From: Gigantopelta aegis
Taxonomy: Eukaryota; Mollusca; Gastropoda; Neomphalida; Peltospiridae
Direction: 5' to 3'
NCBI RefSeq assembly: GCF_016097555.1
Contig: NC_054701.1
Location: forward strand, 36,895,492 to 36,959,491
DNA: 64,000 bases
The notes beneath the pieces were generated by a model. It saw only the letters and a program-made list of their open reading frames with translations. It had not been told where the DNA came from and searched no databases. The translations under genes were made by a program, and so were the position numbers. This document shows positions 40,470 to 52,680 of this stretch, one piece after another (within the stretch, counting starts at the first letter, position 1; every line of letters begins with the position of its first letter).

Positions 40470-42225
40470 AGCTCCATGTCTCACATTAAGTCCTACATCA
40501 GTGAATCATGGTTTATAGTTACATCTATGAATGTTTTATCTCAATCTATGTTTTAAAAATTATTTATCAAGTTAACATTTTAATTGAAGTTGGGTTTTTA
40601 AAAAACAAAAAATACAAAACAAAATACACATGCATTGAGATGAGCATCTATGGACACCAACTATCGGTGACACCCACTAAGTTTATGGTCAATGAGACAT
40701 TTAATTCCATGGAATTCTTGTTTTGTAATATGCTAAACATATGTAACATTTTATTTCCCAGTACTATCCTTGTCCCAACTATAGTATTTTATAATCTTTA
40801 TTCTCATCTGTAATATGTATTTTATATAGTCATGTCCTGTCACATTCTTCATTCCATCAGCAATTTTTTATACAGTCTCGTATTTAACACAAGTATTCAT
40901 AGTTGTGGTCCTCATCCCATCAGTGTATTCAATTTGTAGTGAGTCCTCATCTGTGATAATTATAATTTTGATCTCAGACCTTCTCAGAAGAAAAAATCAC
41001 TACTTGTCCCTATTATTTGTAATCTCAATTAAGATTTCTGCTTGTTGATGTGTACAGGTATGGTTATCAAGTTTACATAACCTTGATTTCAAATATTTTA
41101 TTAGCCAGGGCTATTCAACAATTATGTAACAAGAAGGGTAAAATTATCAAAATATTCTTTAAATATATTACACCAGTTATAGCCTGTATGTTCTTTTACA
41201 AATAATTTTCTAGTTGTAGTATTTGTTACCTCATAAAACAGTTTGAAAATAACAAAAACGAGCAAGCTAAACAGCAGTGTGTAACAATGTTGATTATATG
41301 TCGGTCACAGGAATGGATGGAGGTGGGTGTATTAAAGAGTGCTACCTATTTTGGGGAAGGGTGAGTGTGAAGGTTATAAAATCATAAGAAGAACAATACT
41401 CCTGATTTGGTGTTATATACTTGTTGAATAGCATCTAGTATACAAATGTAAAAGGGCTACCATAAGGCTATTCTTTTAACAAATGTTTGTCATAACTTGA
41501 CTCACACTGTTAGTAAATTGGTTAATCAATACCTAGGTTTATAAATATTAAAAAATAAATGGAGAAATTTAAAGAGAAAAATGTATGTTGGTCACATTAT
41601 AAAAATCTTAAGAAAAGTAATCATTACAAATTTATTTTTAGATATGAGTCAAAACACCACCTGCATTTATCATAATTCAGGCTTCTGCAAATTGGTGAAA
41701 ATGTTAGTTTCATTAGCACGTCATTCGCACATGCCTAGTTTTGAATATTTACCCAATTTTTGGTTCACTCCTTTAGTACATCTTTACAAGTTCATGGTGG
41801 CTATGCAAAACTGAAATGGGTTATCTTAATTTGTTTCTGCATAATCCATAAATGATTTCCATAAATTATAATTTGATAAACGCTGAAATTTGAAGAAGAA
41901 AAATACATGTCTATAAAGGAAAGTCACAGTAACTTTCATGAACCTGTTTGTTTTAAGGGTGGCCTGTTTTGTTACCTGTACTTCATTCATTACTATTTGC
42001 TGGATGAACAACAAAGATTCTGTATGTACTTAAGTATTTTTATACAAATTATAGTTAAGTCAGTCCAAAATACTGATCAGACCTGAACACTGATATTAAT
42101 GTTTTATATTACAATGTACATGTACTTGGATTAAATAATGTAAAGTTACTTGTAGATATTTCGCTACCTGAAAATAACAGGGTTCCAAAAACTGAGTTAC
42201 AAATGTTATGAGATTAATACAGCAT
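40470..42225. other. AT-rich intergenic stretch
   Basis: A small hairpin TCTCACCTTT...AAAGGTGAGA lies just before it (40350-40378). No gene is recognised; open frames at 40508-40813 and 41581-41814 lack domains and have low-complexity composition. Confidence 0.45.
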
Positions 42226-42229
42226 GGTT

Positions 42230-42365
42230 CTGTCATTATAGTATGCCATTGAATTAGTACAACACTTATCTTCTACTACCCAATCAAATTGATAGTTCTA
42301 TCGTTATAGTACACCATTGAATTAGTACAACACTTATTTTCTACTACACAATCAGACTGATGAAC
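42230..42365. repeat. Tandem duplication, 68 bp, two copies
   Basis: Both copies contain CATTGAATTAGTACAACACT, TTCTACTAC and AATCA.A.TGAT in the same order, about 68 bases apart. Confidence 0.8.
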
Positions 42366-42677
42366 TTCCACATATAGGACTACACAGAACTGAAATTTCA
42401 AACATTCATCACAAACAGATAAATAAGTGTTAAAACCCTGTTATTCTCAGAAGGCAGTTTGTTAGTGTTGATTAACTGGTAACTTTTATGAATTCCGTCC
42501 TTCACAGAACAAGATATTTTATTAAAGTTATAATGAAATACACCACCTGACTTGTTATTTTATTGAATTTTAAGCTGTTAGTAATGGTGTGATAGTACAA
42601 ATGTATTACACATAGGATTGAGGGGATTAGTTTCTTCATTAATTCCAGACATTGAGGGGTTTATCCCTTTAAGAATC

Positions 42678-42787
42678 AGGAGCCTGATTCACAAATCATG
42701 CATCTTTGTGATCTCGCAAAGCTATGCAAATAGACTTGCAAAAACAATGTGATATTGCTAAAGAGAGCCTGTGAATTAGGACCCAGT
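42678..42787. mobile_element. Foldback MITE, 110 bp
   Basis: CAGGAGCCTGATTCACAAAT is inversely matched by GCCTGTGAATTAGGACCCAG. The interior is short and AT-rich. Confidence 0.5.
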
Positions 42788-42829
42788 TCTAGCAACAGGA
42801 TGTACCTCGGTGGTAGGGCACTTAACTAT

Positions 42830-43158
42830 AATTGTGTGGTGGGACATGGCCAAGTGGTAAAATGCTTGCCAAATGTGTAGTCAGTCTAGTATCGATACCA
42901 GTCGGTGGGCCCATTGGGCTGTTTTTTGTTACAACCAGTGCTTCACAACTGGTGTAACACAGGCCATTGTATGTACCTTCGTGTGTCTGGGATGATGCAT
43001 GTGAAAGATTACTTGCTGCTAATCACAATGAGTAGCCCAGTGAGTGGTGGCAGCTAGTTTTCTCTCTATCTCTGTGGTCCTTAACGATATGACTGTCACT
43101 ATATAAGTGTAATTAAAATGTGTTGAGTGTGTCATTAAATAAAACATTTCTTTTTAAT
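42830..43158 (+). mobile_element. SINE, H2-related head + tail T1
   Basis: Head GGACATGGCCAAGTGGTAAA with box B-like GTATCGATACC, then GGGCCCATTGGGCTG, the common body, and tail GTGTCATTAAATAAAACATT. It is diverged but full length. Confidence 0.8.
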
Positions 43159-43796
43159 TATAATTGCAGTAAGACATGGGATAAGTTTCCTTCAGAGAAC
43201 CTTGGGGATTTCCCATCCCAATGAGTGCCCCACAACTGGTACATTGGTAGTTGTGGAAGCAAGATTCCTTTTAATGTCTTGAGCAAGTGTTGAAATGATC
43301 ATAGGCTACAAACCAAATAGCCAGAGTTTTAAATATGCTGAGGTATTGTTAAATATTCCTTTTCTTTATAATCTTTCAGAGATGAACAACAGGCAATATA
43401 TACCCTGATATATGTAAGTTTACCAGTAGGTTAAAACTAAAGCATGAGAAAACGGGCTTTTGGTGGTGGCCTACTTTAACTTGACATAATGTTGGATACT
43501 AGTTGTTGGAACCCTAAATTTGCAGATAACTAATTGTCATCATTGCTATGAATAACAAATAGGCTAGATTTCTATTATTTAAGGACCATTACATTGAAAT
43601 TTTATAACTTAAATTCGTAAAATACGAGTGTCTCAACGTAAGATAAATAACCTATACTGACTGAGTCCACATTGTAATGTTGAAAACCGGTTATGCAATC
43701 TTATTTGGTTACCACCTTCCCTCAATTATTGAAATGTTAAAAAAATATTTTACAACCATAAAAGTGAAATATATATTTTTTTTTTTTCAATTACAG

Positions 43797-43890
43797 ACTG
43801 ACCAGCACACCCGTATGAAAAAGTAGGATTGAAAATATTGAGAAAGTAGGAAAATAGAAGGGGGAAAAATAGGACTGAAACAACATAATT
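43797..43890. repeat. Fragment of the GTAGGAAAA repeat
   Basis: It begins ACTGACCAGCACACCC and continues with AAAAAGTAGGA words as in 11322-11517. The end is missing. Confidence 0.55.
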
Positions 43891-44384
43891 ATGTAGCAAC
43901 AATATTCAACCTGTTATTAGATAAACGACTGTGAAATCCAAAATGTGATATTATTAATGAAAACATACTTCACATTTTTATGTGGTGCTCAGTTTGAACA
44001 TATATATATATATATAATGCAAAAGAACACAAATCTGATGCAACGGTAACATTATTCAGTTATATTTTAAAATGTACACTGCAGGCACACGGATTCTGAT
44101 TTTTTTTTAATAGAGGGGCCCCCCAAAATATGTATTTGAAAGAAAAAATTTAAAGGTCTTTGAAAGGTGGTCGGGATAAGTTTGCATTTTGTTTGTGTAT
44201 TCTGTAATATATATTGTTTGACCAAAAATAGGGAGGGGTGGGGGGCAGGCCCATTGGGTCCCTGTCTGAATCTGCGCATGCACTGTAGGCCTATTAATTA
44301 ATATGTGCATGTATATACATGTAGCTGATATATTTTCCAGCATAATAAACCAAATTAACATGATCAATGAAACCTTTTTTTTCC

Positions 44385-44650
44385 TCTTTTTTTTTTGGGG
44401 GGGGGGGGGGGGGGGTTGCAATGTATTAAAGAAATGATATAATAGACAAATTATTTTGGATTAAAGTGTTGCTACTACAGTACATGTATAATAGCTTCAG
44501 AGGCATAGGAAGGTGCCAACAAGTGGGAGAGAGGCGCATGTGCGCGCGCACACACACACACACACATCGCTGCTGTTACTGCACCAAGAAAAGAGGGGCA
44601 CATACCCCCACTTCCCACGCCAGTGTAGCTTTTATTTTCAGACATTAGGG
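44385..44650. repeat. G run, CA run and dispersed G-rich repeat
   Basis: A G run lies at about 44396-44415. CGCGCGCACACAC... occurs at about 44540-44567. AGGAAGGTGCCAACAAGTGG resembles the repeats near 30830 and 51340. Confidence 0.7.
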
Positions 44651-45234
44651 GGCCAAATTTACAAAGCCTGGTTGTTGTTTTGTATCAAGCGTAACAACAT
44701 GTATTTATAATTCTTTAGCACCTGCATTTAAGAAAATGCCTTCATAAATTAAGCCCTATATATTAGTTACACACACGGTTAACATTATAGTAATATTGTC
44801 TGTCAACAAAACTAAACATGTTAAATTGGCTTAACTACAGTATTCATTACTAAGAAAACAAAACATTTTATGACAACAGGAAATCAAGAAAGCTTGCAAT
44901 ATAAAAATAATATTAGCACATATATGATAATACTTAATTAACATTTTACTGCCAGAAATAAAGACAAATAATATTATGGAATTTGTTTGTTGATCCAAAT
45001 TAAAGTTACTGGCTATAGAAGATGTGGAAATTTTTACAATATCAGCGCATTTAAAGTTCATCTCACATTGCCTTTGAAGGTATACATTTAATATGCTCAG
45101 ATCGTATGGTATCCCAAATTGGGAGATATATAATGCTGCAGTAATAAACGTATCCCATAATTGTTGACTTTTACAATAAGAGAAGCAATATGTACAATAT
45201 GCGAAATTAGCATTTTAAAATTTTGCTTGGCAAA
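44651..45234. other. AT-rich intergenic stretch
   Basis: Nothing recognisable is seen. Confidence 0.5.
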
Positions 45235-45345
45235 GTAATAGAAAAAAAGCAGAAAAGAAAGTTGGAAAAATTAGGTATTTTTAAGAAAAAGTAACAAAAA
45301 TAGGACAGACCAAAATGTAGGATCAGTTATAGCATTTCTTTATTG
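45235..45345. repeat. Fragment of the GTAGGAAAA repeat
   Basis: AAAGTTGGAAAAATTAGG and ATAGGACAGACCAAAATGTA match the right half of 11322-11517. It ends 36 bases before the Tc1-like element. Confidence 0.55.
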
Positions 45346-45380
45346 TTTTAATGTGTGTTTGGATATTTTGCGTTTATATA

Positions 45381-46964
45381 TACTACTCAAAAGAATTTAA
45401 GGGTCAAAAATTTATAACCAAATAAGTTTCAGAGTGTATTAGATTTATGATGTAAACTACACCAAAAATTTTATATATTGTTCCATATTTACAAAAAACC
45501 ACAAATAAACGTCACTGTATACAAGAAAGTCACATGACATGCTGTCAAAGTTGAAGGTTGTCAAACATGGATTTTACACATTAGAACATTCGTTTAATAG
45601 TGTGTGAATCCACCCCTGGCGCGAATACACTCGACACATCGTTGCCTCATGCTGTTGATCAGACATCTGAAGAACTCTTGGGGAATGGCCTGCCACTCTG
45701 CCATAAGAAGTTGACCCAGATCATGAAGGTTGGCCGGAGGGGCATGGTTATCCCGAACTCTCCTGCCTAATTCGTCCCAGGCGTTCTCTATTGGGGCCAA
45801 GTCAGGCGAATATGCTGGCCAATCCATCCTGGCGATACCTTGTTGTCTGAGAAAGTCCGTTACCACCCTGGCGCAGTGGGGTCTGGCATTGTCATCCTGC
45901 AGAACTGCCCCGCCGCCAATCTGCTGAAGGCCTGGGAGAACCAACGGCCGGATAATCTCAGTCAGATAGCGGATTCCATTCAGATTGCCATCCACCACAT
46001 AGAGGGGGTTCCTGTGGTGGATAGAGATGCCGCCCTACACCATGACGCTGCCACCACCGAAACGGTGACATTGTCTAACGTTAACGTCAGCGAAGCGCTC
46101 CCCAGGACGTCTGTAGACACGAACCCGACCGTCGTTGAACTGGAGACTAAACCTGGACTCATCAGTGAACATCACTCGACCCCAATGAACACGTTGCCAC
46201 CGCAGATGAAGCGTGCACCAGTGACGTCTGGCCGTTCTGTGACGTGGTAGGAGTGGTGGTCGAACAGCCTGGCGACGGCAGCGTAGATTATTGGCTCTCA
46301 GACGATTGCGTATGGTTTGATCAGACACTAGAGTTCCAGTCGCAGTCCACAGATTGTCACGTAATTGGCGTGCAGTGGTTGTGCGTTGACGTAGAGCCAT
46401 ATTGGTGATGTAGCGGTCCTCTCTTCCCGAACGTGGACGATTTCGAACAGAATTCGTTGCTTGGTACCGTTGCCACAGTCGGCCAACGACACTCTGACTG
46501 ACACCAAGTCTCAGAGCAACATTTCTTTGCGTATTGCCATCCTGAAGCCAAGCAATAGCCCTACCTCGATCTTCGATAGTCAGTTGAAGTCGTACCATTG
46601 TCGAATTTGGAGTGTGCACTGTACACGAACGCAAGCTCCAATTATACGGAAATTCAGCATTGGGAACATGGAATACACGTGCAAAGCGTGCAAATGAAGC
46701 GCTTTGTGAAAAAGCAAGTTATGGGCACTTAGCAGACCTTTCGCTTTCGCCCTAATTTACGTGCAAATGTAAGCATGTTTTCGCCATTAGAACTAGTCGA
46801 CAGTGTCAATGACAGTGGATTTTAATTCATTTATGGGTTGCTTAGACCCACTTTCGTCAAAATGGAACAATACCATGCGTGACATTATGGTCTAGCTAAT
46901 ATAATTGACATTCAGAAAATAATGTCGAAAATATCGTCTGACCCTTAAATTCTTTTGAGTAGTA
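45381..46964 (-). mobile_element. Tc1-like transposon, 1584 bp, nearly whole
   Basis: The termini are identical 26-bp inverted repeats (TACTACTCAAAAGAATTTAA plus GGGTCA) at 45381-45406 and 46939-46964, set in TATA-rich DNA so the TA target duplication is present but not uniquely placed. The minus strand carries one transposase gene. Untranslated spacers are about 190 and 340 bp. Identical termini and an almost open gene point to a young insertion. Confidence 0.9.
45594..46598 (-). pseudogene. Tc1-like DD34E transposase with one internal stop
   Basis: The enzyme family cuts and pastes DNA at TA sites. The frame starts at MVRLQLTIEDRGRAIAW (46598; an upstream ATG at 46634 is also in frame) and ends with TAA... 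at 45594, about 334 codons, the usual length. Order seen: paired-like helix-turn-helix (ALRLGVSQSVVGRLWQRY), a GRPR-like linker (NRPRSGR), first catalytic Asp in MFTDESRFSL, second in LQDDNARPH, Glu in SPDLAPIENAWDEL. The second Asp and the Glu are separated by 34 residues, hence DD34E. One in-frame TAG at 46035-46037 stands where the family has Trp (VMVWGG), consistent with a single TGG to TAG change; otherwise the frame is open. It could not make full-length enzyme without readthrough, though its termini could be mobilised by relatives. Confidence 0.9.
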
Positions 46965-47432
46965 TATATAATAATATTATAATGTTTAATAAAATACACT
47001 GACCTCTGTTGTTGATATGCACACCGTTATGTAGACATTACTCGAAATAGCAGCTAGCCGTTATGACAGCTTTTTTAATATATTATTTTAAATTCATAGA
47101 AAGTAATTTATTAGTTTCTTTTCTTGAGAACGTTAAATATTCACATAGACGTCAAGTTTTAACGATACCTTTCATACATTACTCAATGTGTAATGTACAT
47201 CGAGCAACTTTGACGTCCATGTTCATATTAAAAACGTCATCGCATTGTTGACGTAACAGTTATGTTTCCGACAATGTCCGTAATATACGGAATCTATCGA
47301 AGTTTCATTCAAAGGTTAATTTGTTTAAAGTTTCAATTACATTTTTTTTTTTAATCTGCTTTTCTATCGATTAAAAATCAACGATAACAACAAAATAACT
47401 AACAAGAAGGGAAGATCGGAAGCTAACTAACT

Positions 47433-47469
<37 letters not shown>

Positions 47470-48290
47470 TAATTATTATTATTATTAATTATTAATAATG
47501 TCAACAACAACAATAACAATTTAATTTACTGCGATTTATACATTCATATTAATGCAAAATCGGTATGTGATAAACAGGTCCAATGTCTGACGTCACAGTT
47601 TCAATTTGCATCATACGGATAAAAAAAAATAACCTGGTTACGGTAACTGTTTACATGAATGCGCGATGCAGATAGATATCTCTCCCCCCCCCCCCCCCCC
47701 CCCGTCTCTCTCCATCTACACCCCCCTCCCCCTCCCGTTTTTCACGATGATTTGTTAGGAAACCACAGTTTACGCAGTGGCAAGACATTACAGTTTTGAT
47801 ATCTTTGAGTTAATTATGCAAATATTATATATTATATTTTGTGTTTTGCAAGGTCGGAGAGTGCAGCTTTTTTTCAGTTATTATTTTATCATTCTAATTT
47901 GTCAAAACCTAACATACCTTTGTCATAAATAAATAGATAAATGAATGAATGAATGAATGAATGAATGAATGAATGAACGAATGAACGAATTAATGAAAGA
48001 ATGAATAAATAAATAATCTTCATACATAACATAAATATTAACGAACTCTTCTCGGCAATCTTCGTAAAATGACGATGTTCCACGACCTTTACTGAACTGA
48101 AACAAAAGACTATTAAGTACACAACTGACCTAAATATATTGTTATTAACTAAAATTACTAAATTCAACAAAATATATAAATGTTTGTAAGATATATTACA
48201 GATACATTAAATAGTTTGTTATATCAGTAATTTATTAACGTGTTTGCTATAGCATCAATAAAAACTAAACAATACTGGCAATCTGTATAG
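46965..48290. other. Intergenic stretch with simple repeats
   Basis: It holds an AAT run (about 47437-47469) with an inverse ATT run just after, a C run at 47684-47703 and an ATGA run at 47936-47990. No gene is seen. Confidence 0.6.
47936..48012. repeat. (ATGA)n microsatellite
   Basis: About a dozen GAAT/ATGA units with a few changes. It keeps a minus-strand Ile/His/Ser/Phe open frame with no coding meaning. Confidence 0.9.
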
Positions 48291-48311
48291 TGAGTAGTAC
48301 GTCCACATTTT

Positions 48312-48356
48312 CCATATATGGGGTGACGTCCTTCAAGACTACCGTGGCTGCACGTG
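48312..48356 (+). promoter_or_regulatory. Promoter-like stretch: CArG box, CRE-like site, E-box
   Basis: Within 45 bases, ending 20 bases before an ATG, lie CCATATATGG (perfect CArG box, 48312-48321), TGACGTC (CRE-like, 48324-48330) and CACGTG (E-box, 48351-48356). Such sites bind SRF, CREB/ATF and bHLH factors in animals. Single matches are common by chance; it is the clustering just upstream of a coding exon that makes them notable. Confidence 0.35.
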
Positions 48357-48375
48357 TTTTAGTTAGTAACTAGTG

Positions 48376-48484
48376 ATGGCAGGTATAACAACACCCGATG
48401 AAAAACACGATGGAGATAGCAAGGGTGGAAATACCAACGGAGATGCAACTGAAAATACGAATGAAGTGCAAATTAATGGGCATG
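48376..48484 (+). CDS. First coding exon of an unidentified gene
   Basis: ATG at 48376 in the context AGTGATGG opens 36 codons plus one base, ending at donor GTAAGTTG (48485). The peptide is short, acidic and Asn/Gly-rich (MAGITTPDEKHDGDSKGG, then NTNGDATENTNEVQING), as in disordered N-termini of many cytosolic or membrane proteins. Composition is far less AT-rich than the flanks. The next exon must be in phase 1; none is evident in the following 15 kb, so a long first intron beyond the window is likely. The family cannot be named from this exon. Confidence 0.5.
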
Positions 48485-51274
48485 GTAAGTTGACCTGTTA
48501 AACACGTAAGGGCAAAGTCTATGCCAAAGCCCGTCTCGGTGTCTGCACGTTTTTCTACGTGTTTCAAATAGAACTAAAAATGTTACGTTATATATGTAAC
48601 TTTTATACTGAATTATGGCAATAAGTCAAGAGGGTGTTTTTTTGTAATGTGCATGTCAGCTACTTGTAAGAAGACACATCGTCAACGTAGTTACGATGTT
48701 GGCTTCATTTTATTGGGGCTAAGTTTATGTTGCTGTTTCACTGTAAAACGGATTTGTAAGCTTTAGTTTTTTCGTTTGTCCTTTTCACTTTAATCATAAC
48801 TTGTTATACGATATAATTACAGCTTTAAGATTGTGTTGTTGAAATCGTTTTGCTGGTGCATTTTATATTTATTTCATTGATGAATTTGATCAATGAGCCA
48901 TGTGTAGTGAACGTCCAAAATTTACTATTCAAGGTCGAAGGGTCACAACACTGACCTGCCAAACGGATCTCACGCAATCAGCTGCTGTGTGCAAGAAGCG
49001 TGGGTATTACGTCATTCAAACAAACGTGTTGTAGAATTTTGTTCGAACTTGATCACGTTTTCAAAATGGGAATTGTAATGCTTTAGTTTGTATGAATATT
49101 CAAAAGAAAACCTAGTTATAGATGAGGATTACTTTTAATTAATGGGTGTAAAGTATAATTTTTGGTGTGCAAAGCATAGCCAAAATGACACTTGACAGTG
49201 TGGATAATGCTTTTTAAAAATTAAAATGCAGTTTCCACTCAATAGATCTATGCCAATGACAACTAGTGACAGTCTACTTATGCTGAAGCATTAAAGTGTG
49301 TTATATACTGAACAACAAACAGCGATTAATATTTTAAAAAGAAAATGATAGTTTGTCAAAAGCCATCAATTCACCTTTCACCCTTAACCCCAATGATTGT
49401 CAACATTCAATGTCAATACAGATTGGCAATACATTCATGTCGGTGAATAGTTTCTTAATATATAAATTTTGTAATGAACCGATTATTAGCTAAAACATGT
49501 TATGTAGATACAGTCTGAAGATTATTTACAATTGTTTGGAGTGGATTACATTTATATCTCCTGTTAATTACAGTAGGGGTACAAAAATGCAGCATACCTT
49601 TTATATAAATCAATTATTAAAAAATATATCAACAGAGGGATTGAAAATCATACCAATTAATTGATTTGGCCTGATTGATCTGGCATGCGTAAGGTCATGT
49701 GGCACACGCCAAATATTAATTCAATATCCTTCATTTTAACACAATCTGGGCCCTACACCAGCAATTTTAAGGGATTAAAAAAAAAGACTTAATAAAATTA
49801 ATGATTTTTTGATTTGGTAAAGTTTTCGATTCATTTACTCGCTTAAATGTATTGTTGATGAAAATGATTCTCAGTTGTGAAGAAAATGCTTATAAAATTA
49901 AATGAACGACAAGCAGACAACAAATCTGATATTGATGGCACAAAGTGTGCATATAAAAAAAAAAACATAACAGAATTTAAAGCCTACTGCAGTTAAGGAT
50001 GTTGATAATAATGCATGTTACGGGAGAGGGTTTCCTCTCTCACTGTGCAAAGTGTCAATATGACCATTGGGCAAATACCATTCTATGTTATGCACTTGGG
50101 ATTTTTTTTGACTGGCCAACCAGGCCACTCACAGCAACACTTTGACTCGCCCATACAACTTTTAAATGGCCGGTGACTAAATTTCGTTAAAGGAAAAGAA
50201 CTTACTTAAAGTAAACAATAATAACAACACAAAAGAAGGAAACAGAACTTGTTTTAGTTTTATTACAAACTGTTGTAATTAAATTATAATTATTATGTTG
50301 TCACGGGACCCACACAATGAAGCATCTGGAATGTTTTACCAATGCTCGGTCTTGGAATGAATAAGGTGCTTTTATGGTTGTATGACAGGGAATTAAAAAA
50401 ATACTAAGCTGACAGCAATCAATGTTGACATCGTTCGCAGTGACGATTGGGTGTTTGGTATAGTAGACTCGGTATATTCCGTAAGAAACAAAAAGTTACA
50501 AACACAATGTAACTTCGGAAAACCTCAGGCTCATAAACAGAATCTTCCTATGAAACGTAGCATAGTGAAATGTGACAAGTTGTTCCGATTGTAACTAAAT
50601 AGAAAGTAAAGACGGACATGGCTGAGGTGTTCTGATTGAACCTGCGAATTCATTTACGTGGTCAAGCTTTTCCAAATACATAAAATCGAATCGGCCAAGG
50701 CATTGTGAATGGTTTTAGACTGTTTGATAGACTGTGGAAGTGGTCGCTATTATGTCCTATATGGATTTGATTGCACAGATACTAATAGGAAACCAGTTGA
50801 AAACAATAAATAAAAAATAACTTTCCGATCACTTACAAACATTAGTTACTTGCATTTTGATACATAGGCCTAATATATAGTGATTTCTCTAGAAATTAGG
50901 CAAGGCATGGTAGACCAAACACTTTTGGGACATTTTTACCATTTTCGGGGCACTTGTTTTTTATTTAAAAATATGAAACAAATTAATTAAAATAAACATT
51001 AATGTAATTTATGTGCTTGCTTTAATAAATGAATGGCAAAAGATATAAAAGGCATATTTTATTAATTAATAATACATTTTGGGTGTTTTATAAAGGCAAT
51101 TTTGGAATTAATTACTGAAAAAGGTTTGTTTAATCTCAGGGCAGCATGGTGCTGATTGAGGCAAGATGGTGCTAGACTATTGAGGCAGGCAGGCGACACA
51201 TGATACGGTTTTGACTTGCCTGATGCTATTTTGACTTGCCATGGGTGACCGTAAAGTGCACACCCTGCCATTCA
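48485..51274. other. Probable first intron, no recognised feature
   Basis: AT-rich DNA without a convincing exon or repeat boundary. Near 51130-51245 short phrases (GGCAGCATGGTGCT / GGCAAGATGGTGCT, TTTTGACTTGCC twice) are repeated. Confidence 0.45.
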
Positions 51275-51350
51275 CTGGGGTAGGAAGCAAGGGGGCATGT
51301 GCGCCCCCTCACCTTCCACACACACTTTTGGCACCTTCCTACGCCCGTAC
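51275..51350. repeat. Dispersed repeat piece
   Basis: GGGGGCATGTGCGCCCCC hairpin and TTTTGGCACCTTCCTACGCC, the inverse of the GGAAGGTGCCAA phrase near 44508. Confidence 0.45.
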
Positions 51351-51687
51351 CCTTAAAAATGATACAAATGAATGAATACATGTGTAACAACACCCCAGTA
51401 CAAAAATAGAGATTGGCTGTTGGGTGTCAAACAAAGTACATCAGTATGATTATTTCCATTACAAATAAAAATTGTATAATTATGTAAAACAGTGTAAACA
51501 GCTGTGGGAAATGTACAATTGAATGAATGAATGAATGAACAAACAAACAAGCACACACATCACTTGTAGTTCAAAATGTACAAATACATTATTATCCATC
51601 TATAACATTCCCTTCCTCCATATTGAATAAGATCTGTCAGTGCAGTTTCCAACCAAAATAACATAAAACATGTGATATAAACACCAA

Positions 51688-51935
51688 AAAAAGAAAAATG
51701 TTTTATTTATCAACGCACTCCACATTTTATTTACGGTTATATACACATATTGAGAGAGGAAACCTGCTGTCGCCACTTCATGGGCTACTCTTTTCGATTA
51801 GCAGCAAAGGATATTTTATATGCACCATCCCACAGACAGGGTAGTACATACCACGATATGCCAGTCGTGATGCACTGAATGGACCCACCGACCGATCGAG
51901 CGAGTGCTGTACCACTGGGCTACGTCCCGCCCCTT
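51688..51935 (-). mobile_element. SINE, head H2 + tail T1, shortened
   Basis: Minus strand: the head at the right (GGCTACGTCCCGCCCC inverted) lacks some body, and the T1 tail is at the left (AAATGTTTTATTTATCAACG). Near-matching flanks TAAACACCAAA and TAAATACCAAA suggest an 11-bp duplication with one change. Confidence 0.8.
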
Positions 51936-52345
51936 AAATACCAAACGTGAAATTGATCATGTTTGTTGTATCACATTTTGTGACAACTTATACAGAATTA
52001 ACACAATCAGGGTTTCTGCCAGAGGGTAAAACGGGCATGGTGCCATACCCGAATGTTTTGGCAGATTTTATTGTATTAAAGTTTAAAATTAATTACTCTA
52101 TCATTACTGTATGTTTTTCTTAAAGTGCTGTTCCAGATGTATGATGTATTGAGCTATATCAATCAAGATATTATTTAATATGATTACCAAAAAAAAAAAA
52201 AAAATGTAAACAAATTATATACCGGTATATTTTCCATTTAAAAATATTCCCCTGAAAAACAGAACAAGCTGAATTCGTTTTGGGAATTTCCGTAAGATTT
52301 GATCCGTGACGTCACGAAGGGAACTCCTTTCGATAGTCGGCGCCA

Positions 52346-52680
52346 TTGTTCATTGCTTCTTTTGTGTTTATTGCGGTTAAACGGCTGGTTGTTGGCGGCT
52401 GTAGCAATACAAAAGTCGATAAATTTAGTCTCCACGCATTTGCTAGTAATGTTGCTGTGAGAAAGCTGTGTGTGAATTTGATTAAAACAACGTGGAAATA
52501 CTGGACAGGAAGAAAATGCCGGAGACCTTTGCGACAGCAGACACTTTAGTCTCGATTCGTCCGAACTGGCTTGTCGGCTTAAGCGAGATATGGGAATACC
52601 ATGTGTTAGTGCTTTTAAAAAAAGCTGCCGTATCAACAATTTTTCTGCAACACAAAACAAATGACAACAAGCCGACACCA
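52346..52680 (+). pseudogene. THAP-like zinc finger remnant
   Basis: From ATG 52346 the frame reads ...KRLVVGGCSNTKVDKFSLHA...VRKLCVNLIKTTWKYW up to a stop at 52547-52549. VVGGCSNT, SLHAF and the spaced KTTW/W residues match the first half of the THAP DNA-binding domain. The expected first cysteine position holds Leu, and the C-terminal C..HF part appears in another frame (LCDSRHF), with KKAAVSTIF, like the AVPTIF signature, in a third. So the gene has at least two frame changes. THAP domains occur in host transcription factors and in transposases; the location favours the latter. Confidence 0.55.

Noticed and set aside
45730-46250. Plus-strand open frames of 65-136 codons
   Set aside because: They are antisense to the Tc1-like transposase, which has clear catalytic motifs.
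47889-48170. Minus-strand frames with FIHSFIHS repeats
   Set aside because: Translation of an ATGA microsatellite.
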